A stretch of 64,000 bases of DNA from Rhodospirillales bacterium (lineage in GTDB: Bacteria > Pseudomonadota > Alphaproteobacteria > Acetobacterales > Acetobacteraceae), in contig CANFKS010000006.1 of the NCBI GenBank assembly GCA_947447625.1, positions 1-64,000 of the forward strand, read 5' to 3'. The position numbers and the translations under genes are program-made. Under the pieces are notes generated by a model that saw nothing but the letters and a program-made list of their open reading frames with translations, was not told where the DNA came from and searched no databases. Numbering within the stretch: the first letter of the stretch is position 1; every line of letters starts with the position of its first letter. Below are positions 49,362-58,776 of the stretch, piece after piece.

Positions 49362-50465
49362 TCAGGCGAATGCATGGCGCGCGACGGTGGAGACGAAGGC
49401 TTCGACTTCGTGGGTCAGTCGCTCCCGCGTCGCGAGCAGGGCGCCGCCGATCAATACAATGGTGTCGGGGCCATAGAAATCCAGCATTTCGCCAATGCGG
49501 GCCTGCGTCATGCCGCCGGCCGGGACGGGGAGGCTCGGCTTGATGGCGCGCCAGGGGGCGCGGGCGGCGGCGGCGAGGGACGTGCAGGTGGCGGGGCTGT
49601 AGCCGAAGCGGCCGCCGTGATTGGGGTAGACCACCGCATCGGCGCCGATCATGCGGAAGAGTTTGCCGTAGAAGAGGGGCGGGGCGATGCGGGCGATGCC
49701 GGACAGGGTGGGGTGCGTCATGAACCCGGCGGCGGGGAATTCGCGCACCACGGTGGCGAAGCTGGGCATGCCCGCGATGAGGGGGGCGATGAGGAAGGCG
49801 GGGATGCCGCGGGCGAGGCCGTGGCGGATCTGGGCGCGCATGGCGTCGAGATTGCCGGAGAGGCTGGGGAGGTAATGCGTGCGGTGTCCGCTGCGGGCGG
49901 CGATATTTTCGAGGGCGTCGGTGACGGCGTCAACGCGGTCGATGAAGGGGGAGTAGGGCTGGTCGGCGAGGCCGTGGTCGTCCTTGATGAGGTCGATGCC
50001 GCCTTCGGCCATGCGGGCTGCGATGGCGGCGAGGCCGGCGGGGGGGAGGCCCTGCGGCTTGAGGGCGCCGCTGGTGAGGGCGCGGGCGGGGGCGCCGGCA
50101 AGGGCGCGCAGGCCGGCTGTGCCGAGGTTGGGGCCGGGGAAGGCGTCAACCAGGGAGGCGGGGAGTTCGGCATCGACGAGGTCGATCCCGTCCTGGATGG
50201 AGGTGTTGCCGAACAGCATGTTGAAGAGTTGGCCGGCTTCGTTCGCGATGGTGGCGGTGGCGAGGCCGATGCGGACTTCGAAGCGGCCGGTGCCGAGATC
50301 GGCGATGGCTTCGACCCGGCCGACGATGTCGTTCAGCACATGGGCGTCGTCGATGCCCTCGACCGGCATTTCGACGCTTTGCTCGACGGCGATGCCGTGG
50401 GCGCGAGCCTCGATGGAGGCGGCGGTGGCGGTGACATGATAGATGGCGGTGAGGCGTTCGGACAT
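49362..50465 (-). CDS. RuBisCO large subunit-like protein (form IV, RLP)
   Basis: Start MSERLTAIYHVTATAASIEARAHGIAVEQSVEMP; TSGALKPQGLPPAGLAAIAARMAEGGIDLIKDDHGL (LKPxGL and IKDDH motifs); AGFMTHPTLSGIARIAPP; NHGGRFGYSPATC. Confidence 0.88.
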   Translation of the reverse strand: MSERLTAIYHVTATAASIEARAHGIAVEQSVEMPVEGIDDAHVLNDIVGRVEAIADLGTGRFEVRIGLATATIANEAGQLFNMLFGNTSIQDGIDLVDAELPASLVDAFPGPNLGTAGLRALAGAPARALTSGALKPQGLPPAGLAAIAARMAEGGIDLIKDDHGLADQPYSPFIDRVDAVTDALENIAARSGHRTHYLPSLSGNLDAMRAQIRHGLARGIPAFLIAPLIAGMPSFATVVREFPAAGFMTHPTLSGIARIAPPLFYGKLFRMIGADAVVYPNHGGRFGYSPATCTSLAAAARAPWRAIKPSLPVPAGGMTQARIGEMLDFYGPDTIVLIGGALLATRERLTHEVEAFVSTVARHAFA

Positions 50466-50491
50466 GGCGGTTTCATGCCTGCAAAGGCGGG

Positions 50492-50543
50492 AGGGAGGCA
50501 AGGCAAGGGCTTCTTTTTTGAAAAAAAGAAGCAAAAAACTTTT
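50492..50543 (+). repeat. copy 2 of poly(T)/poly(A) hairpin repeat
   Basis: AGGGAGGCAAGGCAAGGGCTTCTTTTTTGAAAAAAAGAAGCAAAAAACTTTTG; near-perfect inverted repeat GCTTCTTTTTT/AAAAAAAGAAGC. Confidence 0.8.
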
Positions 50544-50722
50544 GTCTGGTTGGGTTGGGGGGATCGGTCGTCGCGCGGGGTTTGCGGCGGTTTTTTACCG
50601 AAAAGCGACCCCTTGCGCGCCTCGGGAGGCGGGTTCGCGCAAAACGGTGCTTGTCGTGGGGGGCAAGGGGGATTAACGGTCCCGCGTTTTGGGCGGCCAG
50701 CGGGGCTGTCGTATCTGGAGGG

Positions 50723-51766
50723 ATGAGCATGGGCTACAGGGTCGCGGTTGTCGGCGCCACCGGGGCGGTCGGGCGCGAGATGTTGAAAACCCTGGCCGAG
50801 CGAAAATTCCCCGTGAGCGAAGTGGCCGCTCTGGCCTCGGCACGTTCGGTTGGCCAGGAGGTTTCGTTCGGCGAAAAGCAGGTGCTCAAGGTGCAGAACC
50901 TGGAGACCTTCGATTTCACGGGCTGGGATATCGGGTTGTTCAGCCCGGGGGCATCGATTTCGGCGGTGCATGCGCCGCGCGCGGCGGCGCAGGGTTGCGT
51001 GGTGATCGACAACACCAGCCATTTCCGCATGGACCCGGATATTCCGCTGGTGGTGCCGGAGGTGAATCCGCAGGCGCTGTTGAAGAACAAGCGCAACATC
51101 ATCGCCAATCCGAACTGCTCGACGATTCAGATGGTGGTGGCGCTCAAGCCGCTGCACGACAAATACAAGATCAAGCGCGTGGTGGTATCGACCTATCAGG
51201 CGGTGGCGGGCGCGGGCAAGGAAGGGATGGACGAGCTTTACACCCAGACCAAGGGCAGCTTCGTCAACGATCCGCCGCGGATGGAGGTGTTCACCAAGCA
51301 GATCGCCTTCAACTGCATTCCCCATATCGACAAGTTCATGGATGACGGGTCGACCAAGGAGGAGTGGAAGATGGTTGCCGAGACCCGCAAGATCCTCGAC
51401 CCCGATGTGAAGGTGACCGCGACCTGCGTGCGTGTGCCGGTGTTCATCGGCCATTCCGAGGCGATCACGGTTGAATTCGAGCGTCCGGTGACGGTCGAGG
51501 GCGCGCGGGCGGCGCTGCGCGCGGCGCCGGGCGTGGTGGTGATGGATACCCGCGAGGATGGCGGCTATATCACGCCGCTGGAGTGCCAGGGCGAGGATGC
51601 GACCTATGTGAGCCGCATCCGGATCGACCCCACGGTGCCGCATGGGCTGGCGTTCTGGTGCGTGTCGGACAACCTGCGCAAGGGTGCTGCGCTGAACGCG
51701 ATTCAGATTGCGGAGAGCATGGTGGCGCAAGGGCTTATCGGCAAGAAGGCGACCGCGGCGGCGTGA
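50723..51766 (+). CDS. asd: aspartate-semialdehyde dehydrogenase
   Basis: Start MSMGYRVAVVGATGAVGREMLKTLAERKFPVSEV; NPNCSTIQMVVALKPLHD; STYQAVAGAGKEGMDEL. Confidence 0.96.
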   Translation: MSMGYRVAVVGATGAVGREMLKTLAERKFPVSEVAALASARSVGQEVSFGEKQVLKVQNLETFDFTGWDIGLFSPGASISAVHAPRAAAQGCVVIDNTSHFRMDPDIPLVVPEVNPQALLKNKRNIIANPNCSTIQMVVALKPLHDKYKIKRVVVSTYQAVAGAGKEGMDELYTQTKGSFVNDPPRMEVFTKQIAFNCIPHIDKFMDDGSTKEEWKMVAETRKILDPDVKVTATCVRVPVFIGHSEAITVEFERPVTVEGARAALRAAPGVVVMDTREDGGYITPLECQGEDATYVSRIRIDPTVPHGLAFWCVSDNLRKGAALNAIQIAESMVAQGLIGKKATAAA

Positions 51767-51859
51767 TTGCGCCGCGTTGACCGTCCGCCGGGGCAGGCGT
51801 AAGGGAATGGCCGATACGGCGCCGCAGCCACGGTGCCGGGAGCGAAGGAGTTGGCTCGC

Positions 51860-52291
51860 ATGCTGGATACCCGTGAATCGCTGATGGTGGCGCGCACGTC
51901 GGATGGGCGCACCGTCCGCCGGCCGGTTTCACCGCATTTGCAGGTCTATCGGTTGCATCTGCTGATGGTGCTGTCGGGTTCGCATCGCATCACCGGCATG
52001 GCGCTGTCGGTTGGGACGGCGATCCTGCTGTGGTTCCTGGTTGCGGCGGCGTCGTCGGATGCGGCTTATGGCTGGTTTGCGTGGGCGATCGGCTCGCCGA
52101 TCGGATATCTCGCGATGTTCGGCTGGACCGGGGCGCTGTGGTATCATTTCTGCAACGGCATCCGGCATCTGCGCTGGGATTTCGGCAAGGGGTTCGAAAT
52201 TCCGGATCTGTACCGCTCGGGGCGGATGGTGCTGGCGGCGACTGCGGTGCTGACGGTGCTGACCTGGGTTGGCATTTTCCTGGCACGTTGA
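51860..52291 (+). CDS. sdhC: succinate dehydrogenase cytochrome b556 subunit
   Basis: RRPVSPHLQVYRLHLLMVLSGSHRITGMALSVG..HFCNGIRHLRWDFGKGF; sdhCDAB order. Confidence 0.94.
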   Translation: MLDTRESLMVARTSDGRTVRRPVSPHLQVYRLHLLMVLSGSHRITGMALSVGTAILLWFLVAAASSDAAYGWFAWAIGSPIGYLAMFGWTGALWYHFCNGIRHLRWDFGKGFEIPDLYRSGRMVLAATAVLTVLTWVGIFLAR

Positions 52292-52305
52292 GAGAGGGCA
52301 AGCAG

Positions 52306-52707
52306 ATGACAGACCATAATTCCGCGCCCTCGGTGATGCGCAGCAAGCTGGGCCAGGCGCGCGGGTTGGGCGCGGCGGGCTCGGGGTTCCATCACTGGTG
52401 GGCCCAGCGCGTGACGGCGTTTGCGCTGATCCCGCTGACGATCTGGTTTGTGTGGGCCTGTGTCCACATGATCGGCATGACGCGGGCCGATGTGGCGCAT
52501 TTCATGTCCAACCCGCTGGTGGCGGGATCGATGATCGCGATGATCGTCATCACGTTCCATCACCAGCAACTCGGCTTCGACGTGATCGTCGATGACTACG
52601 TGCGGGGCGATACCAAGGTGATGGCCCGGCTGATCCTGAAGGGGGTCAACTGGCTTTTGGCGCTGGTTGCTGTCGTCGCGGTGTTGAAACTCGCATTTTC
52701 CGGCTGA
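52306..52707 (+). CDS. sdhD: succinate dehydrogenase membrane anchor subunit
   Basis: [63 protein letters not shown]. Confidence 0.94.
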   Translation: MTDHNSAPSVMRSKLGQARGLGAAGSGFHHWWAQRVTAFALIPLTIWFVWACVHMIGMTRADVAHFMSNPLVAGSMIAMIVITFHHQQLGFDVIVDDYVRGDTKVMARLILKGVNWLLALVAVVAVLKLAFSG

Positions 52708-52756
52708 TCTATACGCTGCCTATCCTGGCCCGCCTCCTCACCTTGGACGCACATCG

Positions 52757-54568
52757 ATGAACGCCATCACGAAACCTTCCCTCGGCGCCTACAACGTGAT
52801 CGACCACACCTATGACGTGCTGGTGGTCGGCGCCGGCGGTGCCGGGTTGCGCGCGACCCTTGGCATGGGCGCGGCCGGGCTGCGCACGGCCTGTATCACC
52901 AAGGTGTTCCCGACCCGCAGCCACACGGTCGCGGCGCAGGGCGGCATTGGGGCGGCGCTGGGCAATATCGGGCCGGACGATTGGCGCTGGCACATGTATG
53001 ACACCGTGAAGGGGTCGGACTGGCTCGGCGACCAGGATGCCATCGAATATATGTGCCGTCAGGCGATTCCGGCGGTTCATGAGCTTGAGCATTTCGGCGT
53101 GCCGTTCAGCCGCACCGAGGACGGGCGGATCTATCAGCGCCCGTTTGGCGGGCATATGACGGAATACGGCAAGGAGCCGGCGATGCGCGCCTGCGCTGCG
53201 GCCGACCGCACCGGCCATGCCATTCTGCACACGCTGTATCAGCAGAGCCTGAAGCATGAGGTCGAATTTTTCGTCGAATATTTTGCCCTCGACCTGATCA
53301 TGGATGAAGACGGCGTTTGCCGCGGCGTGATGGCGTGGTGCCTTGAGGACGGCTCGATGCATCGGTTCCGGGCGCAGACCGTGGTGATGGCGACGGGCGG
53401 GTATGGGCGGGCGTTCCTGTCCTGCACCTCGGCGCATACCTGCACCGGCGATGGGTCGGGCATGGTGCTGCGGGCCGGGTTGCCGGCGCAGGACATGGAG
53501 TTTGTGCAGTTCCATCCGACCGGCATTTTCCCGGCGGGCTGCCTGATCACCGAGGGGGCCCGCGGCGAAGGCGGGTATCTGACGAATTCTGAGGGCGAGC
53601 GGTTCATGGAGCGCTATGCGCCGACCGCGAAGGACCTCGCCTCGCGCGATGTGGTGTCGCGTTCGATGACGCTGGAGATCAATGCCGGGCGGGGCTGCGG
53701 GCCGAACAAGGACCACATCATGCTCCATCTGGAGCATCTCGGCGCCGACATCCTGCATGAGCGCCTGCCCGGCATTTCCGAGACGGCGAAGGTGTTTGCC
53801 GGCGTGGATGTGACGAAGGGGCCGATCCCGGTGCTGCCGACGGTGCACTACAACATGGGCGGTATTCCGACGAATTACCACGGCGAAGTGCTGCGCCCGA
53901 CCAAGGACAATCCGGACGCAACCGTCCCGGGCCTGATGGCCGTTGGCGAGGCGGCCTGCGTTTCGGTTCATGGCGCGAACCGCCTGGGCACCAATTCGTT
54001 GCTCGACCTTGTGGTGTTCGGCCGCGCGGCGGCGATCCGCGCCGCGGAGACGATCAAGCCTGGCGCGAGCCAGCCGACCCTGCCGGCGCGGGCGGGCGAG
54101 AAGTCGCTCGACAACCTCGATCGGGTCCGTCACGCCAAGGGCGGCAGCAAGGTGGCGGACCTGCGGCTCGACATGCAGCGCACCATGCAGGCGCATGCCG
54201 CGGTGTTCCGCAACTCCAAGAGCCTCACCGAGGGCGTCGACAAGATGAGCACGCTGTGGGGCCGGATGGACGACATGCAGATCACCGATCGCAGTCTGAT
54301 CTGGAATTCGGACCTGATGGAGGGTCTCGAACTGCAGAACCTGATGGGCAACGCGATGACCACCATCGTTGGCGCCGAGGCCCGCAAGGAAAGCCGTGGC
54401 GCGCAGGCGCATGACGATTTTCCGGATCGCGATGATGAAAACTGGATGAAGCACACGCTCGCCTGGTGCGACGACAAGGGCAAGGTGACGCTCGATTATC
54501 GTCCGGTGAAGATGCAGACGCTGACCAACGAGGTCTCCGTCTTCCCGCCCAAGAAGCGCGTCTACTAG
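52757..54568 (+). CDS. sdhA: succinate dehydrogenase flavoprotein subunit
   Basis: 603 aa; [58 protein letters not shown]. Confidence 0.98.
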   Translation: MNAITKPSLGAYNVIDHTYDVLVVGAGGAGLRATLGMGAAGLRTACITKVFPTRSHTVAAQGGIGAALGNIGPDDWRWHMYDTVKGSDWLGDQDAIEYMCRQAIPAVHELEHFGVPFSRTEDGRIYQRPFGGHMTEYGKEPAMRACAAADRTGHAILHTLYQQSLKHEVEFFVEYFALDLIMDEDGVCRGVMAWCLEDGSMHRFRAQTVVMATGGYGRAFLSCTSAHTCTGDGSGMVLRAGLPAQDMEFVQFHPTGIFPAGCLITEGARGEGGYLTNSEGERFMERYAPTAKDLASRDVVSRSMTLEINAGRGCGPNKDHIMLHLEHLGADILHERLPGISETAKVFAGVDVTKGPIPVLPTVHYNMGGIPTNYHGEVLRPTKDNPDATVPGLMAVGEAACVSVHGANRLGTNSLLDLVVFGRAAAIRAAETIKPGASQPTLPARAGEKSLDNLDRVRHAKGGSKVADLRLDMQRTMQAHAAVFRNSKSLTEGVDKMSTLWGRMDDMQITDRSLIWNSDLMEGLELQNLMGNAMTTIVGAEARKESRGAQAHDDFPDRDDENWMKHTLAWCDDKGKVTLDYRPVKMQTLTNEVSVFPPKKRVY

Positions 54569-54580
54569 AGGTATCGTCCG

Positions 54581-55363
54581 ATGGTCGAATTCAACCTGCC
54601 CAAGAACAGCCGGGTGCAGCCCGGCAAAGTCTACAAGGCGCCGGCTGGGGCCAAGCGCGTCCGCAGCTTCAAGATCTATCGCTGGAACGCCGATGACGGC
54701 AAAAATCCGCAGACCGATACTTTTGAGCTCGATCTCGACGCCTGTGGCCCGATGGTGCTGGATGCGCTGATCAAGATCAAGAACGAGGTGGACCCGACCT
54801 TGACGTTCCGCCGCTCCTGCCGCGAGGGCATTTGCGGCTCCTGTGCGATGACGATCGACGGGTCCAATACGCTGGCTTGCCTCAAGCCGATCGAGGACTG
54901 CAAGGGTGACATCGCGATCAGCCCGCTGCCGCATATGCCGGTGGTGAAGGATTTGGTGGCGGACTTGTCGGGCGCTTACGCCCAGCTGCGCTCGATCGAG
55001 CCGTGGCTGCAGTCCGACACGCCGCCGCCGCCGGATGGGGAGCGGTTGCAGAGCAAGGACGAGCGCGCGCTGCTGGACGGGATGTGGGAATGCATCCTGT
55101 GCTTCTGCTGCACCACGTCGTGCCCGTCCTATTGGTGGAACGGGGATCGCTACCTTGGCCCGGCCGTGCTGCTGGCGGCGTATCGCTTCATTGTGGACAG
55201 CCGGGACGAGCGGACCGGGGAGCGGCTCGATGCGCTGGAGGATCCGTTCAAGCTGTATCGCTGCCACACCATCATGAACTGCACGCAGACCTGTCCGAAG
55301 GGGTTGAACCCCGGCAAGGCGATCGCGCAGATCAAGACGCTGATGATGGAACGCCAGGTCTAG
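54581..55363 (+). CDS. sdhB: succinate dehydrogenase iron-sulfur subunit
   Basis: 260 aa; [53 protein letters not shown]. Confidence 0.98.
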   Translation: MVEFNLPKNSRVQPGKVYKAPAGAKRVRSFKIYRWNADDGKNPQTDTFELDLDACGPMVLDALIKIKNEVDPTLTFRRSCREGICGSCAMTIDGSNTLACLKPIEDCKGDIAISPLPHMPVVKDLVADLSGAYAQLRSIEPWLQSDTPPPPDGERLQSKDERALLDGMWECILCFCCTTSCPSYWWNGDRYLGPAVLLAAYRFIVDSRDERTGERLDALEDPFKLYRCHTIMNCTQTCPKGLNPGKAIAQIKTLMMERQV

Positions 55364-55365
55364 CC

Positions 55366-56007
55366 ATGGGCGGCCGGGCTCGGGTGAGCCTGGTCGGGTC
55401 CCTGCTTGGGGATCATGCGTTTTTACGGGCGTGGTGGAGCAACTGGGCCGAGGTTGTGCCCGGGAAGATCTATCGCAGCAATCATCCCGGACCGGGGCGG
55501 CTGCGCCGTGCGGTGGCGCGGTTCGGGTTGCGCACGATCGTCAATTTGCGCGGCACGGCGCCGAATGTGGCGACCGCCTTGTCGGCTGAAGAGGCGGCGC
55601 GGCTCGGGGTCGAGACGGTCTACATGGCGTTCGAGAGCCGGGGCGCGCCGCATCGCGAGCGGATTTTGCGGTTCCATGAGATCTATCGGACGATGAGGCT
55701 GCCGGCGCTGTTGCATTGCAAATCGGGGGCTGACCGGGCCGGGCTGGCCGCGGGGCTGGTGGTGTTGTTCGAGGGGGGGACGGCGGCGGCGGCGGCGCGG
55801 CAGTTGTCGTGGCGCAGGCTGCATGTGGCGGTGTCCCCGACCGGCATCCTGGATGCGTTTTTTCGCATGTATGCCGCCGAGGGCGAGGGGCGCAAGGCGT
55901 TCCTCGACTGGGTGCGCGAGGATTATGACGAGATGCGTCTGCGGCGCGGGTTTAGGCCGTGGCGGCTTGGGACATTCCTGACGGATACGGTTTTGCGGCG
56001 GGAATAG
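55366..56007 (+). CDS. tyrosine/dual-specificity protein phosphatase-like protein
   Basis: PTP loop HCKSGADRAG; KIYRSNHPGPGRLRRAVARFGLRTIVNLRG; starts 2 nt after sdhB stop. Confidence 0.85.
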   Translation: MGGRARVSLVGSLLGDHAFLRAWWSNWAEVVPGKIYRSNHPGPGRLRRAVARFGLRTIVNLRGTAPNVATALSAEEAARLGVETVYMAFESRGAPHRERILRFHEIYRTMRLPALLHCKSGADRAGLAAGLVVLFEGGTAAAAARQLSWRRLHVAVSPTGILDAFFRMYAAEGEGRKAFLDWVREDYDEMRLRRGFRPWRLGTFLTDTVLRRE

Positions 56008-56066
56008 GGTCTTTGCGCGAGCGGCGATCGCGGGCAGAGTTCGTGGATGCGAGACAGGGCGGCGGC

Positions 56067-57065
56067 ATGATGCGCGGGTTGGGTATGCGGCGGGGGTCGG
56101 CGGGGCTGCTGGTGCTGCTTGTGCTTGCCAATATTGCCGCCTGGGCGTGGGCGTGGGCCGGATTTGCCGGGCATTCCGCCCTGCTCGGCACGGCGCTGCT
56201 GGCCTGGGTGTTGGGTCTGCGCCATGGGGTGGATGCCGATCATATCGCGGCGATCGATACCTCGGTGCGCAAGTTGATGCAGGAGGGCGGGCGGCCGGTT
56301 GCGGTGGGGACGTGGTTTGCGCTCGGGCATGCGACGGTGGTGATCCTCGCCAGTGCTGCGATTGCGCTGCTGGCGGCTGCGATGGAGGGGCCGCTCGCGG
56401 ATATGAAGGGCAATCTGGGACTTTACGGCACGCTGCTGTCTGGCCTGTTTCTGCTGGTGATGGCCGGCATGAACCTGGCGATCCTGCGCGCGACCTGGCG
56501 CAATTTTCGGCGGCTGCGGCGCGGCGCGGCGGTGGCCGAGGCGGATTCGTCCTTGGTGGGCGGGGGTCTCGCACGGCTATGCCGGCCGTTGTTCAGGGTG
56601 GTCACACGAAGCTGGCATTTGTATCCGGTCGGCATGCTGTTCGGGCTCGGATTCGACACCGCGACGGAAATCGGACTGCTCGGGATTTCTGCCGCCGAAG
56701 CTGCCAAGGGAACGTCTCCGCTGCTGATCATGGTGTTCCCGGTGCTGTTCACGGTGGGCATGGCGCTGGTGGATACGGCCGATTCGGTGCTGATGGTGGG
56801 GGCCTATGGCTGGGCCTTCCTCGATCCGCTGCGCAAGCTTTGGTATAATCTCACGATTACGGCCGCCTCGGTGCTGGTGGCGGTGCTGATCGGTGGGATC
56901 GAGTTGCTCGGGCTGCTGGTGGATCGGTTTGGGCTGGATGGAGGGGTTTGGACGGTCGTGGCGGAGCTCAATTCGGATATGGCCAATTTCGGCTTTGTGG
57001 TTGTCGCGCTGTTTGCGTTGAGTTGGCTGGTCTCGGCAGCGATCTATAAATGGCGGCTGGCATGA
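56067..57065 (+). CDS. NicO/NixA/HoxN-family nickel-cobalt transporter
   Basis: Signature LGLRHGVDADHIAAIDTSVRK; FALGHATVVIL; LGFDTATEIGLL. Confidence 0.9.
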   Translation: MMRGLGMRRGSAGLLVLLVLANIAAWAWAWAGFAGHSALLGTALLAWVLGLRHGVDADHIAAIDTSVRKLMQEGGRPVAVGTWFALGHATVVILASAAIALLAAAMEGPLADMKGNLGLYGTLLSGLFLLVMAGMNLAILRATWRNFRRLRRGAAVAEADSSLVGGGLARLCRPLFRVVTRSWHLYPVGMLFGLGFDTATEIGLLGISAAEAAKGTSPLLIMVFPVLFTVGMALVDTADSVLMVGAYGWAFLDPLRKLWYNLTITAASVLVAVLIGGIELLGLLVDRFGLDGGVWTVVAELNSDMANFGFVVVALFALSWLVSAAIYKWRLA

Positions 57066-57739
57066 GCCGGGGGTTTCAGGGGTTCCAGCCGGCGGCGGCG
57101 CAGTTTTTTGCGGAGCTTGCCGTCAACCAGGAGCGGGGCTGGTTCAATGACAACAAGGCGCGCTACGCGCGCGATGTGAAGGCGCCGATGGGGGCGCTGA
57201 TGGATGATCTGGCCGCTGAACTGGCCCGGCGCGGCATTCCGATCACGGGCGATGCCAAGCGGGGGCTGTTCCGGATTCATCGTGACGTGCGGTTCAGCCA
57301 CGACAAGGCGCCCTACAAGACTCATGCCGGCGCGGTGCTGACACGCGACGGGCGCAAGGGCACGCCGGGGCTGCTGTATTTCCATCTGGCCCCGACCGGC
57401 TGCTTCATGGCCGCGGGGTTCTATCATCCGGACCCCTCGGAACTCTCCCGCATGCGCGACAGCGTGGCCTATGGGCCGAAGGAATTCGCGGAGCTGGAGA
57501 CACATCTTGCGGGTCATGGCCTCGCTTTGTCGCGCGAGGAGACGCTGAGCCGGCTGCCACGGGGCTATGACATGATGGCCGACAGCCCGCACGCATGGGC
57601 GATCAAGCTCAAGAACTATGTGACCTCGCGGCCCGTGCCGGACGAGGCCCTCGCCACGCCGGCGCTGGTCGGGCATATCGCCGACTTTGCTGCCGTCACC
57701 CTGCCGCTGCTCGAATGGGGCTGGGACGCACTTTCCTGA
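57062..57739 (+). CDS. DUF2461/TIGR02453-like family protein
   Basis: GFQPAAAQFFAELAVNQERGWFNDNKARY..HRDVRFSHDKAPYKTHAGAVLTRDG..FYHPDPSELSRMRD. Confidence 0.82.
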   Translation: MSRGFQGFQPAAAQFFAELAVNQERGWFNDNKARYARDVKAPMGALMDDLAAELARRGIPITGDAKRGLFRIHRDVRFSHDKAPYKTHAGAVLTRDGRKGTPGLLYFHLAPTGCFMAAGFYHPDPSELSRMRDSVAYGPKEFAELETHLAGHGLALSREETLSRLPRGYDMMADSPHAWAIKLKNYVTSRPVPDEALATPALVGHIADFAAVTLPLLEWGWDALS

Positions 57740-57753
57740 ACGAGAGACATCGC

Positions 57754-58242
57754 ATGAGCTTTCCCACGCCTTTTGCCCAGCACCGGGCCGAGGTGCTGCC
57801 GGCCTGGATCGACGGCAACAACCACATGAACATGGGCTACTACACCGTGTTGTTCGACCTCGCGACCGACGATCTGTGGGACGCGTTGGGGATCGGGCGG
57901 AGCTACAAGGTGGAGCGCGGCTGCGGCACGTTCGCGGCCGAGGGGCATATCATCTACGAGCGCGAGATGCTGCTGGGCGAGCGCGGGCTGGTGCATAGCC
58001 GGGTGGTCGGGGTGGATGCCAAGCGGCTGCACATCGCGCATGAGTTGTTCCGCGACAAGGACGGGCTGCGGGCAGCGGCGCAGGAGTTCATTTTTCTCAA
58101 TGTCGATCTCGGGCGCCGCAAGGTGACGCCATGGCCGGAGGATATCCTGCCGGTGCTGCACCGCGCTGCCGCCGCCCATGCCGCGCTGCCACCGCTCGAC
58201 TGGGCCGGGCGGCGCGTGGCCTTGCCGGCGCCGCAGCGGTGA
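57754..58242 (+). CDS. hotdog-fold acyl-CoA thioesterase family protein (paralog 1)
   Basis: MSFPTPFAQHRAEVLPAWIDGNNHMNMGYYTVLFDLATDDLWDALG. Confidence 0.85.
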   Translation: MSFPTPFAQHRAEVLPAWIDGNNHMNMGYYTVLFDLATDDLWDALGIGRSYKVERGCGTFAAEGHIIYEREMLLGERGLVHSRVVGVDAKRLHIAHELFRDKDGLRAAAQEFIFLNVDLGRRKVTPWPEDILPVLHRAAAAHAALPPLDWAGRRVALPAPQR

Positions 58243-58721
58243 GCAACTTCCCGACCCCCTTCGCGCGCTTCGAGGGCGTGGTGCGGCCCGAGTGGATCGA
58301 CCCCAACGGGCACATGAACCTCGCCTACTACCTGGTGCTGTTCGATCATGCGCTGGACGCGATCTGCGAAGTGTTCGACCTCGACTGGGCTTATACCAAG
58401 CGGACCAACCAGAGCATGTTCGCGGTCGAGACCCATACGCTCTACCAGCAGGAGTTGCTGGAGGGTGAGCGCGCGGTGGTGCATTCCTGGGTGCTTGGCG
58501 TGGATACCAAGCGGGTTCATGTGGCGCAGGAGATGTATCGCCTGCCCGATATGACGCGGGCGGCCTGCTGGGAGGCGATGATGCTGCATGTCGATCTCGC
58601 CAGCCGCAAGGTGGTGCCGTGGCCGGAGGCCCAGCGGGTCCGGATGGAGACGGCGGCGGCGGCGCATGCTGCCGTGCCGCCGCCGGACTGGGTGGGTCGC
58701 AAGGTGCAGATGCGCCGGTGA
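58239..58721 (+). CDS. hotdog-fold acyl-CoA thioesterase family protein (paralog 2), GTG start
   Basis: (V/M)SNFPTPFARFEGVVRPEWIDPNGHMNLAYYLVLFDHALDAICEVFD; GTG overlaps preceding TGA. Confidence 0.85.
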   Translation: MSNFPTPFARFEGVVRPEWIDPNGHMNLAYYLVLFDHALDAICEVFDLDWAYTKRTNQSMFAVETHTLYQQELLEGERAVVHSWVLGVDTKRVHVAQEMYRLPDMTRAACWEAMMLHVDLASRKVVPWPEAQRVRMETAAAAHAAVPPPDWVGRKVQMRR

Positions 58722-58776
58722 CGGAACGCTGTTGCGCGCCCTGTTTCCGCGCCGGATCACCCTATATAAACGAAGT

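Noticed and set aside
52709-55267. 852-aa minus-strand ORF
   Set aside because: Antisense shadow of sdhA/sdhB, which are unambiguous.
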